The notes under the pieces are model-generated. The model was not told the DNA's origin. It saw only the letters and a program-made list of their open reading frames with translations, and did no database searches. Both the position numbers and the translations under genes were made by a program. DNA of 64,000 bases from Deltaproteobacteria bacterium. Lineage in GTDB: Bacteria > Desulfobacterota > Syntrophobacteria > Syntrophobacterales > Syntrophobacteraceae. Shown here one piece after another: positions 1-8,523 of the stretch (positions are counted from its first letter, which is position 1; each line of letters starts with the position of its first letter). Location: assembly GCA_021780695.1 (NCBI GenBank), contig JAJXYD010000025.1:248001-312000 (forward strand). The letters run 5' to 3'.

Positions 1-572
1 CTGCCGTGGAAGAAATGAACCTCCCCCGTGGCCAGCTCATAGGCCACAAGACCCGCAACCTGCCCGTCCCGGAAGACCAGATCGAGCACGTGAAATTCCG
101 GGTATATCTTTATCCCCTTCTTTACCGCCTCGAAATAGAGGGTGTCCATGATAACGCGGCCGGAACGATCCGCGGCGTAGCATATGCGTTTAACCGGCGC
201 CTGGCCGAAATTGCTCGTGTGGCCCCCAAAGCAGCGCTGAGCGATTTTTCCTTCCGGGGTGCGGTTAAAGGGAACACCCATATGTTCGAGTTCATAAACG
301 GCGCGGATCGCGTCTTTGGCCAGGATCTCCGCCGCGTTCTGGTCCGTAAGATAATCTCCCCCTTTAACCGTGTCGTAGGTATGCCATTCCTCGGAATCGG
401 GCTCCTCGTTTCCAAGTGCGGCCGCAATACCGCCCTGGGCCGCCCCCGAATGGGACCTGGTGGGATAGACCTTGCTTATAAGGGCCACATCGGCTTTTCC
501 CGCCACCTCGGTGGCCGCTCTTAGCCCGGCAAGCCCGGCCCCTACGATCAAAACGTCATGCTTAAAAACCAT
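1..572 (-). CDS. sdhA: Succinate dehydrogenase/fumarate reductase flavoprotein subunit, N-terminal part (cut by window edge)
   Basis: The gene runs off the left edge; 190 N-terminal codons are visible. The protein opens with a dinucleotide-binding fold ([15 protein letters not shown], residues about 6-20). It continues with [15 protein letters not shown], the flavin-attachment segment of SdhA/FrdA, whose first His carries covalent FAD in the family. The stretch [12 protein letters not shown] and a later [17 protein letters not shown] also match. ATG at 570-572 is preceded by GGAG six bases away. In the family this subunit oxidises succinate or reduces fumarate on the membrane-bound complex. 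It lies 147 bp downstream of citrate synthase and aconitase, so a TCA role is likely. SdhA and FrdA cannot be told apart from this fragment. Confidence 0.93.
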   Translation of the reverse strand, partial: MVFKHDVLIVGAGLAGLRAATEVAGKADVALISKVYPTRSHSGAAQGGIAAALGNEEPDSEEWHTYDTVKGGDYLTDQNAAEILAKDAIRAVYELEHMGVPFNRTPEGKIAQRCFGGHTSNFGQAPVKRICYAADRSGRVIMDTLYFEAVKKGIKIYPEFHVLDLVFRDGQVAGLVAYELATGEVHFFHG

Positions 573-719
573 CTAAGTCTCCTGGACTGTCTGGGGCGCT
601 ACCGCCCGCCGTTACAGTCTTGCCCTCGACGACGGGCTTTCCATCGCTTCGACATGCTTAAAGAGGATAGGGACACGTTTTTTAACGCGAAGCCGCCACA
701 GAAAGGGGCGGACCCCCGC

Positions 720-1916
720 CTAGCCCCTGGCCGTCAGGGGTTCGTATACACACCCGATCACCCCGCAGTAATTGCCGATGTATTCGGCCTCGGGTCTGTA
801 GAGAGCGGGCTTATCCTGGGCCTCGGCGAATTTTTCCTCGATAATGTGGGCGCACCACCCCGAGATCCTCGATATGGCGAAAACCGGAGTCATTATGTCG
901 GTAGGTATTCCCATGGAGGCATACACCGAGCCGGAGTAGAAATCGACGTTTGTGCTGATCCCGGTTTTGCCGCGCGCGGCAAACTCCTTGATGCCTTCCT
1001 CTTCGATCCTTACCAGATAGTCGTACCATTTGATGTGACCGGCCATATCCGTAAGCCGGCGAGACATTTCCTTCAGTATCTTCGCCCGTGGGTCTACGGT
1101 TTTGTAAACCGCATGCCCCATGCCCATTATCTTTTTGCCCGACTCGATCGTATTCCTCACCCAGGGACCCACCTCTTCCACCGAGGGAAGTTCGGCTTCA
1201 AGCTTTAGAATCATTTTCATGACACGCTCGTTTGCCCCCCCGTGAAGACTGCCCGAAAGCGCCCCCACGCCCGCGGCAACTCCCGCGTAAATATGGGCGT
1301 TTGTCGAAACGACCTCGCGGCAGGCAAAAGTCGATGCATTGAAGGTATGGTCCGCATGAAGCACAAGGCACAGGTCGAGGTCTCGCGCCATTGCTGCATC
1401 GGGTTTTTGCCCGGTAAGCTGCCAGAGGAAATTGGCCGCATGGGACAAGGAATTGTCCGGAGCAAGGGGTTTGCGGCCGTTTCTGATACGGTTCCAGGCC
1501 GCGATGCTCGCCGGAATGCGGGCTATAAGCCTTACGGCTTTTCTGACATTTGCTTCCCGTGAATCGTCATTTAGGTCGGGATCGGCCATGGCCAACATGG
1601 GAATACACGCCTGAAGCACATCCATTGGAACTGTGCTTTTGGGAAATTTTTCCATGCTCTCCAGGATAAATCCCGGAAGCTCCCTGGCCTCCAGAACCTC
1701 TTTTCCGAAACCCTCGAGTTCGCTTTGTTTTGGAAGATGACCGTTTAAAAGCAGAAAGGCCGTTTCCAAAAAAGTCGACCTTTGGGCCAGTTCCTCTATC
1801 CTGTAGCCTCGGTAGATAAGAACCCCGTGTTCGCCGTCAATGTAGCTGATTTTGGTATCGGCAACCGCAATTCCCCGAAGCCCTATATTTTTCGCACGGA
1901 CTGTTTCGACAGCCAT
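720..1916 (-). CDS. gltA: Citrate synthase
   Basis: A 398-residue protein of the short bacterial citrate synthase type. It condenses oxaloacetate and acetyl-CoA into citrate. The three catalytic residues are visible: His225 in GSLHGGANE, His268 in GMGHAVYKTVDPRAK, and Asp325 in NVDFYSGSVY. The ATG has a strong GGGAGG ribosome site. The gene starts 32 bp after aconitase on the same strand and is followed by the SdhA-like gene, so the three look co-transcribed. 2-methylcitrate synthases share this fold and length, so a propionate role cannot be excluded by sequence alone. Neighbouring aconitase and SdhA favour citrate synthase. Confidence 0.93.
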   Translation of the reverse strand: MAVETVRAKNIGLRGIAVADTKISYIDGEHGVLIYRGYRIEELAQRSTFLETAFLLLNGHLPKQSELEGFGKEVLEARELPGFILESMEKFPKSTVPMDVLQACIPMLAMADPDLNDDSREANVRKAVRLIARIPASIAAWNRIRNGRKPLAPDNSLSHAANFLWQLTGQKPDAAMARDLDLCLVLHADHTFNASTFACREVVSTNAHIYAGVAAGVGALSGSLHGGANERVMKMILKLEAELPSVEEVGPWVRNTIESGKKIMGMGHAVYKTVDPRAKILKEMSRRLTDMAGHIKWYDYLVRIEEEGIKEFAARGKTGISTNVDFYSGSVYASMGIPTDIMTPVFAISRISGWCAHIIEEKFAEAQDKPALYRPEAEYIGNYCGVIGCVYEPLTARG

Positions 1917-1948
1917 TTTGCCCTCCCGGTATTGTAAAAATCAGGCGA

Positions 1949-3877
1949 CTATTTTTTCCCAACCATATTGAGCGCCCCGCCTTCGATCAACATCCGGCGC
2001 ATTCTGGGCGAAATGTTCAAAAGCGCTTTTATTTGTTTTCCATCAACTTCGACCGGCAGCTCCGCGGCTCCTTGAGTGAGAAGGCTTCGAAGATCCCGAA
2101 AAACGATTTTCGCACCCGCCTTTATTAAACCATAGTCATCGGGGTTTGCGAAAACCAGCGGGAGGATCCCGTAATTGCAAAGGTTTGCCAGATGTATGCG
2201 CGCAAAACTTTTGGCCAGAACAGCACGCACGCCAAGATATCGGGGTGCCAGAGCCGCGTGCTCTCGGCTGGACCCCTGCCCGTAGTTTTCACCCCCAATT
2301 AGGGTAACGGCTCCGGCTTCTTCGCACTTCCGGGGAAAATCCTCGTCTATAATGGAGAAAACAAAGCGGCTTATGGCAGGGATATTCGACCTTAGAGGAA
2401 GTACCTTACTGCCGGCGGGCATGATCGTATCGGTGGAAATATTGTCGCCTACAACCAGCACGACTTTGGTCTCCAGGGACTGGGGCAAGGCTTCGAAAGC
2501 AGGCAGAGGAGCGATGTTTGGGCCGCGCACGACTTCGGTATCCTTAAGCTTTTCACTTGGCCTCACAATCGAAAATTCGTCCACGATATACTCTTTGGGA
2601 TCTTCTATGTGGGGATAGGACATCTTCTCCCCCAAATCCCTGGGATCGGTTATTACGCCTGTAAGGGCCGCCGCGGCCACCGTTTCCGGCGAACACAGGT
2701 AGACCTGATCGTCCTTTGTACCCGAACGCCCCGGAAAATTGCGCGGCATGGTCCTAAGGCTCACCTGTCCCGTGCCCGGCGCCTGTCCCATGCCGATGCA
2801 GCCAAGGCATCCGGATTCGTGTATGCGCGCTCCGGCCCTTAAAAGAGAAAGAACCCCGCCGGCCTGGGCAACGTTTTCGATTACCTGGCGGCTTCCGGGA
2901 TTGACGTTAAGAGAGGTCCAGGTGCAGGCATGCCTCCCCTCGAGGATACGCGCCACCACCATAAGATCGCGGAAGGAAGAGTTTACGCTGCTGCCCACTA
3001 TTACCTGATCGACTCGCAACCCCGCTACCTCACGGACGGGCACCACGTTTCCCGGTGAACTCGGTTTGGCTATAAGGGGTTCGACCTTGGAGAGATCTAT
3101 TTCGTCGTATTCGTCATATTCGGCCCCCGGATCGGCGCTCAAGGCCACCCATTGCGCCTCGCGCCCCTGGGCCTTGAGGTAGGCCCTGGTGTTTTCATCG
3201 GAGGGAAAAATCGAACTGGTGGCCCCCAGTTCGGTTCCCATGTTCCCGATCGTTTCACGATCGGTTGCAGAAAGGCTTGCCACTCCCGGACCGTAATATT
3301 CGACGATTTTTCCAACGCATCCCTTGACATCGTAGCGCCGCAGCATCTCAAGGATGAGATCCTTTGCGCTCACCCATTCGGGCAGTTTTCCAACCAGCTT
3401 TACCCCGAGCACTTTGGGACATGGCAAATGATATGGGTGGCCGCCCATGGCCAGAGCAACATCGAGGCCGCCCGCGCCCATCCCGAGAACCGAGACCCCC
3501 GCTGCGCCCGGAGTATGGCTGTCCGAGCCTATAAGAGTTTTTCCGGGCACTCCGAATCTTTCCATATGCACCTGGTGAGAAACCCCGTTGCCCGCGGGGC
3601 TGAAATGGAGCCCGTAGCGTGCCGAAGCGCTCTGCAGATAGATATGGTCGTCGGCATTCTTGTTATCTGTTTGTATGATATTGTGATCCACATATTGAAC
3701 CGCGAGTTCGGCCGCTATCCTGTCGAGTCCCAGCGCCTCGAATTCCAGCATGGCCATGGTTCCAGTGGCGTCCTGGAGCAGAACCTGGTCGATCCGAATG
3801 GCGATTTCCTCACCCGGGATCAAAGTTCCTTCGACCAGGTGGCCTTCGAGTATTTTGTGGGTCAAATTCTTGGACAC
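1949..3877 (-). CDS. Aconitate hydratase (short, about 640-residue type)
   Basis: A 642-residue aconitase that interconverts citrate and isocitrate with a [4Fe-4S] cluster. The catalytic domain has GSDSHTPGAAGVSVLGMGAGG (residues about 117-137) and ESGCLGCIGMGQAPGTG, which supplies two cluster cysteines. NRNFPGRSG-like MPRNFPGRSGT follows. The C-terminal swivel domain has GDNISTDTIMPAG and GGENYGQGSSREHAA. The segment that is usually GSCTNSS in aconitases reads GSSVNSS here, with Ser297 where the third cluster cysteine normally sits. Start is GTG, with AGGAGGA just upstream. The length matches the compact aconitase family of bacteria such as Aquifex rather than the roughly 900-residue AcnA/AcnB. 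It probably heads the aconitase-citrate synthase-SdhA operon. Confidence 0.9.
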   Translation of the reverse strand: MSKNLTHKILEGHLVEGTLIPGEEIAIRIDQVLLQDATGTMAMLEFEALGLDRIAAELAVQYVDHNIIQTDNKNADDHIYLQSASARYGLHFSPAGNGVSHQVHMERFGVPGKTLIGSDSHTPGAAGVSVLGMGAGGLDVALAMGGHPYHLPCPKVLGVKLVGKLPEWVSAKDLILEMLRRYDVKGCVGKIVEYYGPGVASLSATDRETIGNMGTELGATSSIFPSDENTRAYLKAQGREAQWVALSADPGAEYDEYDEIDLSKVEPLIAKPSSPGNVVPVREVAGLRVDQVIVGSSVNSSFRDLMVVARILEGRHACTWTSLNVNPGSRQVIENVAQAGGVLSLLRAGARIHESGCLGCIGMGQAPGTGQVSLRTMPRNFPGRSGTKDDQVYLCSPETVAAAALTGVITDPRDLGEKMSYPHIEDPKEYIVDEFSIVRPSEKLKDTEVVRGPNIAPLPAFEALPQSLETKVVLVVGDNISTDTIMPAGSKVLPLRSNIPAISRFVFSIIDEDFPRKCEEAGAVTLIGGENYGQGSSREHAALAPRYLGVRAVLAKSFARIHLANLCNYGILPLVFANPDDYGLIKAGAKIVFRDLRSLLTQGAAELPVEVDGKQIKALLNISPRMRRMLIEGGALNMVGKK

Positions 3878-4127
3878 GGCTTCCTCCTGTATTTGGGCGG
3901 CGTTTTTTATAGACGCCGCATAGCGCCCTTCTTGCTTCCCGGATCGGTTCGCTTTAAACTTCCAAACGGGACAGTCCCGCTACGAATGGGTGTAGAGTTT
4001 CTCTAACGCCGGTTCCCCCGCGAATCCTTTTCGCATGAGTCTACAGCCCGAAGAAAACTAAGATTACGGCCTGATAATGTCAATTACCGAATAGAGTTAT
4101 AAGAAGATCAGAGGGCTATGATAACAG

Positions 4128-4172
4128 CGAAAGGGACCGCAGTCGAGCAAACATAACTGACAGTCCCTTTCG
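4128..4172. terminator. Inverted repeat downstream of HU
   Basis: A perfect 10-base inverted repeat (CGAAAGGGAC at 4128-4137, GTCCCTTTCG at 4163-4172) with a 25-base loop lies between the HU stop and the aconitase start. It is placed to end HU transcripts on the minus strand, but no T-run follows. It could equally be part of the aconitase leader or an operator. The rest of the 326-bp gap (3878-4203) should hold the aconitase promoter; no clear -35/-10 pair was recognised. Confidence 0.4.
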
Positions 4173-4203
4173 TATATCTTATCGAAAGAGTGGATGTGGA
4201 TTT

Positions 4204-4476
4204 CTACTTGACTTTTTCACTGAGGGTTTTACCGGCTTTGAACTTGACAACCTTTGAAGCAGGGATCTTTATCTTCTCGCCGGTCCGGGGATTGCGGCCT
4301 TCACGCTCAGATCTCTCACCAACACTGAAAGTACCGAAGCCAACCAAGGTAATCTTGTCGCCATCCGCCAGAGCGGTCGAAACAGCGGAAACAAAACCAT
4401 CAACTGCCTTTTCGGCCTGCAACTTGGTAATCCCGCTTTCGTTTGCAATCTTTCCGACCAGTTCTGCCTTTGTCAT
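4204..4476 (-). CDS. hup: DNA-binding protein HU
   Basis: A 90-residue HU/IHF-family protein starting [15 protein letters not shown], the usual HU opening. HU dimers bend and compact DNA in the nucleoid. The beta-arm segment [15 protein letters not shown], with the conserved Arg-Asn-Pro tip, and the end [11 protein letters not shown] match HU closely. The reading frame is open 17 codons further upstream, but the ATG at 4474-4476 has GGAGGAAAGAA before it and gives the exact family length. The gene is apparently monocistronic, with 326 bp of non-coding DNA downstream and 441 bp upstream. Confidence 0.96.
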   Translation of the reverse strand: MTKAELVGKIANESGITKLQAEKAVDGFVSAVSTALADGDKITLVGFGTFSVGERSEREGRNPRTGEKIKIPASKVVKFKAGKTLSEKVK

Positions 4477-4917
4477 TTCTTTCCTCCTCGACATAAATAG
4501 GTAATAAAAACGCCTCCTCCTCAACACCCTTTAGAAGCTACTCTTTCAGCACACCTCCTTAAATCAGAACGATAAAACCGATAAATGAGTTGCCGCGAAC
4601 TATCCGATTTATCCCAATCCAGGCAAAAGGCCGTGCGACCCGCGCCCACTCACGTTTTAGCCAATTTAGGTTCTTATATCCGGAATAATCGTTTTGTCCA
4701 TAAAAATCGCATGAGGACATGAAAAAATAACCTCCAACCCTGGATTTGAAGGATATGGCCGCCCCACTGAAAGTGCAAGAGAAATATTGGGAATATGGTA
4801 ACCATTTCCATATAATAATTGTGTTTCAACAAAGATTACGCACAGGAAAAGAAATGGAAGCAGAGGCAAATAGAAGCAAAAAGATAAATATATACAATCA
4901 GTTACAATTTCAGCCAA
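4477..4917. other. Non-coding gap between HU and the rel gene
   Basis: This 441-bp stretch is clearly more AT-rich than its surroundings. It separates two genes on the same strand and must hold the HU promoter and the end of the rel transcript. An 83-codon frame (4666-4917, minus) starts at TTG inside the rel stop region and encodes a hydrophobic stretch; it lacks a ribosome site and is not called. No convincing sigma-70 promoter or terminator was identified. Confidence 0.5.
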
Positions 4918-7074
4918 TCATTCCATGGCTCTTTGCACCTTATAGACGCCTCTTTCATTTTTAAGCGCCGTCATTACCCGCTGAAGATGCTTTGAGTCCT
5001 TAACCTCGATTCTGAGGTTGCAAACCGAGGAGGTATCGAGTCTACGATCGACGCTAAGGGTCATGACGTTAACGTCCATGTGGCCCAGCACAGCGTTTAG
5101 GGCTGCAAGCACATCCCTTTCGCCCGAGTAGAGCACGCGGATATCGACCGGAAAGAGCATCTCTTTTCCCGAATTCCACTGCACGTCGATCTTTCTGCCG
5201 TCGGAGCTTCCCCTCTGGAGATTTTTGCATGTAACCCGGTGAACCGTAATCCCGCGTCCCCTCGTAATGTAGCCGATGACGGGTTCGCCCGGCACGGGGT
5301 TACAGCACTGCGCCATTCGGATAAGGATATTTTCGACTCCGTCGACCTTGATGCCGTCTTTTGAAGCAACCGGTTTCTTTTTTTCGACAACCTCTTCCCT
5401 GGGATGTTCCTCTTCGGGCGGAAGGGCTGTGAGTTTGCCGATTACCTGGTTTGGACTGATCTTGTGATAGCCTATGCCTGCCAGAAGATCATCGACGCCC
5501 TTTAGAGAAAAGGCTTTGGCCACCTCGGCCAGTTCCGTAGAATTCAGATAATTATTGAAATTTAGGCCCTTTTTCCTGAATTCCCTCTCACACAGTTCCC
5601 TGGCCAGGGTAATCGAGCGTTCTCTTTCCTCTGTTTTAAACCAGTGCCTGATGCGGTTTATAGCCTTGGTTGACTTGACCTGTTTTAGCCAGTCCTTGCT
5701 GGGCTTGTGGCCGGCCGAGGTCAGCACTTCAACCGTGTCGCCGTTTTGCAGTTCGTATCTAAGAGGAACGAGTTTACCGTTAACCCTTGCGCCCACGCAC
5801 CTGTGGCCGACCTCGGTATGGACCTCATAGGCAAAGTCAACCGGAGTTGCGCCCTTTGGAAACGCCTTTACATCCCCGGCGGGTGTAAATACATAGACAT
5901 CATCGGGATAGAAGTCGACTTTAAGCGTTTCTATTACCGATTTATAGTCGCCTTTTCCCCCGGCCAGATCGCGGCTGAGCTCCATGAGCTGTCGAAACCA
6001 TGAAAAACGCTGGGTCTCGGCCTGATCGATGCGGCTGGCGGGTTTACCTTCCTTGTACATCCAGTGGGCGGCAATGCCCTCATTGGCGACCTTATCCATC
6101 TCGTCGGTGCGGATCTGGACCTCCATCCTCTCCTCGTACGGACCGATAACCGTCGTGTGAAGGGACTGGTACATGTTGTTTTTGGGTCTTGCGATATAAT
6201 CCTTATATCTGCCCTCCACCGGTTCCCAGAGCGCGTGAATGAGGGCAAGAACCTCATAGCAGGATTTTACCGAATCCACGATGGCCCGAAAGGCTATGAG
6301 GTCGCAGATGCGTGTGAGATCGAGTTTTTGCCGCTCCATCTTGAGATAGATCGAATAAATATGCTTGGGCCGGCCGTAAATGCGCCCGCTTATCCCGAAC
6401 TCGTCCATGCGATCCTTCAGGATCTGCTGGACTTCCTTTATGTAGCGGAGCCTGTCTTCTTCGGTTTTGGCAAGCCCGGCTGCAATTTCCCCATAGGCTT
6501 GCGGATAGAGGCATTTAAAGGAAAAGTTTTCAAGCTCCTGTTTCATCCATTCGATACCAAGCCTGCCTGCAAGGGGGGCATAGATATCGAGTGTTTCACG
6601 GGCCAGTCCCGAGGCGGAGCGATCCCCTCCCCGAAGAGTTCCGCCTATGCCGTCAAGGCGGTCGGCAAGCTTTACCAAAACCACGCGCACATCGCTTGAA
6701 ATCGCCATTATCATCTTGCGGATGTATTCGGCCTGACGCTCCTGACGGTTGCCGTAGGCAATCTGGGTCAGCTTGGCAACACCCTCTACGATCCGGCACA
6801 CATCGGGGCCAAACATCCGGGTAAGGTCTTCGGGGGAGGCGTATTCTCTTTCAAGCGAATCATGGAGCAGGCCCGCGGCTATGCTTTCTTCATCCAGGCG
6901 CATCCGGGCAAGGATCTCCCCGATGGCCAAAGGATGGTAGAGATATGGCCCGCTGCCGCCAATTTTTTTATCCCTGTAGGCTTTGGAGACAAACACGTAG
7001 GCCTTTTCGAGAAGCTGCGTGTTTGCCTGCGGCATATAAGCCAAAACGGCGTCTATCAATTCATAGAAACGCAC
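4918..7074 (-). CDS. RelA/SpoT-family (p)ppGpp synthetase with degenerate hydrolase domain
   Basis: A 718-residue long RSH protein for the stringent response. Order: HD hydrolase-like domain (1-190), synthetase (about 225-345), TGS (about 390-452), helical region, zinc-finger-like CCNPVPGEPVIGY (590-602) and C-terminal ACT (about 640-718). The synthetase site looks intact: GRPKHIYSIYLKM, Asp258, and Glu318/Gln320/Arg322 in MEVQIRT. The HD domain is altered: HDxxED reads HDSLER (71-76), and the motif usually KLADRLHNMRTL reads KLADRLDGIGGTL, so the metal/active-site Asn is Gly142. Loss of ppGpp hydrolysis is predicted, not shown. GTG start with GAGGGG upstream. It lies 105 bp downstream of ispG. 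Confidence 0.9.
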   Translation of the reverse strand: MRFYELIDAVLAYMPQANTQLLEKAYVFVSKAYRDKKIGGSGPYLYHPLAIGEILARMRLDEESIAAGLLHDSLEREYASPEDLTRMFGPDVCRIVEGVAKLTQIAYGNRQERQAEYIRKMIMAISSDVRVVLVKLADRLDGIGGTLRGGDRSASGLARETLDIYAPLAGRLGIEWMKQELENFSFKCLYPQAYGEIAAGLAKTEEDRLRYIKEVQQILKDRMDEFGISGRIYGRPKHIYSIYLKMERQKLDLTRICDLIAFRAIVDSVKSCYEVLALIHALWEPVEGRYKDYIARPKNNMYQSLHTTVIGPYEERMEVQIRTDEMDKVANEGIAAHWMYKEGKPASRIDQAETQRFSWFRQLMELSRDLAGGKGDYKSVIETLKVDFYPDDVYVFTPAGDVKAFPKGATPVDFAYEVHTEVGHRCVGARVNGKLVPLRYELQNGDTVEVLTSAGHKPSKDWLKQVKSTKAINRIRHWFKTEERERSITLARELCEREFRKKGLNFNNYLNSTELAEVAKAFSLKGVDDLLAGIGYHKISPNQVIGKLTALPPEEEHPREEVVEKKKPVASKDGIKVDGVENILIRMAQCCNPVPGEPVIGYITRGRGITVHRVTCKNLQRGSSDGRKIDVQWNSGKEMLFPVDIRVLYSGERDVLAALNAVLGHMDVNVMTLSVDRRLDTSSVCNLRIEVKDSKHLQRVMTALKNERGVYKVQRAME

Positions 7075-7179
7075 TGGCCCCTCTTAAATAAAAAATCTTA
7101 TAAGTCCAAGGCCCAAAAACCGCCCCTGCAAATACGCTGTGAACCTGCCGGAGTGGACGCCCCCCGGACTTTACCCCTT

Positions 7180-8268
7180 CTATCCATCTCTTCGGACCTT
7201 TTCTCCAGTCATCCGTTCGACTTCGCTAAGCAGCCTGTCAAGCAACTCGCTTTCGGGCACCTTCTCCACCCTTTCGCCTTTTTTAAACAGGATGCCGAAC
7301 CCCCTGCCTCCGGCAACGCCCACATCGGCCTCCTTGGCTTCGCCCGGCCCGTTTACGACACATCCCATGACGGCAACCTTAAGAGGGGTCCTCACGTTTT
7401 TCAATAACGCCTCAGCCTCCTGCACCAAAGGGATAAGATCTATTTCGGTTCTTCCGCAGGTGGGACAGCTTACCAGCTCCACGCCCCTGTTGCGAACCTT
7501 GAGGGCCCGTAGAATCGACCAGGCCACATACATCTCCTCTTCCGGAGCGGCGGTGAGCGAAACCCTCAGGGTATCGCCTATGCCTTCGAGCAGCAAAAAT
7601 CCGATCCCCAATGCCGATTTTACCGCCCCGCCCACCAGGGTCCCGGCCTCGGTCACCCCCAGGTGAAACGGATAGTCGGTCTTTTTTGCCAGGAGCCGAT
7701 AGGAGCTGATAGTGTCTAGGACATCGCTTGATTTTATGGAAATCTTTATCAGGGAAAAGTCGTTATCTTCAAAGAAGCGAATGTGTCGAAGAGCGCTTTC
7801 AACCATTGCCTCGGGGGTGGGATGGCCGTATTTTGCCAAAAGGTCCTTTTCCACCGATCCGCTGTTTACACCGATGCGCACGGGAACCTCGCGCTCCCTG
7901 GCCGCCTCTATGACTTTTTTTAACTTCTCCGGGCCCCCGATATTGCCGGGGTTGATGCGAATGGCGTCGGCGCCCGCGCGCACGGCTTCCACGGCCAGGC
8001 GATAATCAAAGTGAATGTCGGCGATTACAGGAAGGCGCACCGACTTCTTTATGATCGCCAAAGCCTGCACGGCCTGCTCATCGGGGACTGCAACCCGTAC
8101 TATTTCACACCCGGCGTTTTCGAGCCTTTCGATCTGGGCCACCGTGGAGCGATGGTCGCGCGTATCCGTATTGGTCATCGACTGGACGCAAACCGGAGCA
8201 TCTCCGCCGATGGAAACGTTGCCGATGCGGATCTGCCTGCTCACCCGACGCTTGTTTTCCAAAATCAA
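7180..8268 (-). CDS. ispG: 4-hydroxy-3-methylbut-2-enyl diphosphate synthase (IspG/GcpE)
   Basis: A 362-residue IspG, the [4Fe-4S] enzyme that converts MEcPP to HMBPP in the MEP isoprenoid pathway. The TIM-barrel part has VQSMTNTDT, ADIHFDYRLA and RINPGNIGG. The cluster ligands are Cys268 and Cys271 in SCPTCGRTEID and Cys303 in MGCVVNGPGEA. The length fits the compact two-domain bacterial form. The frame opens at TTG 8268, but AGGGGG lies directly against that codon. TTG two codons downstream (8260-8262) has better spacing, so the true start may be there. It is divergent from glgA and is followed by rel. Confidence 0.95.
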   Translation of the reverse strand: MILENKRRVSRQIRIGNVSIGGDAPVCVQSMTNTDTRDHRSTVAQIERLENAGCEIVRVAVPDEQAVQALAIIKKSVRLPVIADIHFDYRLAVEAVRAGADAIRINPGNIGGPEKLKKVIEAAREREVPVRIGVNSGSVEKDLLAKYGHPTPEAMVESALRHIRFFEDNDFSLIKISIKSSDVLDTISSYRLLAKKTDYPFHLGVTEAGTLVGGAVKSALGIGFLLLEGIGDTLRVSLTAAPEEEMYVAWSILRALKVRNRGVELVSCPTCGRTEIDLIPLVQEAEALLKNVRTPLKVAVMGCVVNGPGEAKEADVGVAGGRGFGILFKKGERVEKVPESELLDRLLSEVERMTGEKVRRDG

Positions 8269-8523
8269 CCCCCTGCTTTATAATGAAGTTCGGTTTTTTT
8301 TAATTTTAAAGAATTTTCCAAACATTTCCACTCTCCGCGCAAAGGCGCGAAACCACCGTGGAGCGGAAAAAACAAAAACGCCTGCAATGGGCCCCCGGTA
8401 TATGCATGTTTAATATGGACCGGAAATGATGTAAATGGAATAAACAATCGGGGCGGTTTACCAAATGGGCGGCCGCAATATTTTCAAACGGCTGCATGCC
8501 CGCGTTAAAAAGGATCTGATTCG

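Noticed and set aside
558..1208. 216-codon frame on the plus strand opposite citrate synthase
   Set aside because: Antisense shadow of a well-supported gene; no ribosome site or family.
3152..4006. 284-codon frame on the plus strand opposite aconitase
   Set aside because: Antisense shadow; composition mirrors the codon bias of the real gene.
4666..4917. 83-codon hydrophobic frame (minus) after the rel stop
   Set aside because: TTG start within the rel stop region, no ribosome site, AT-rich non-coding composition.
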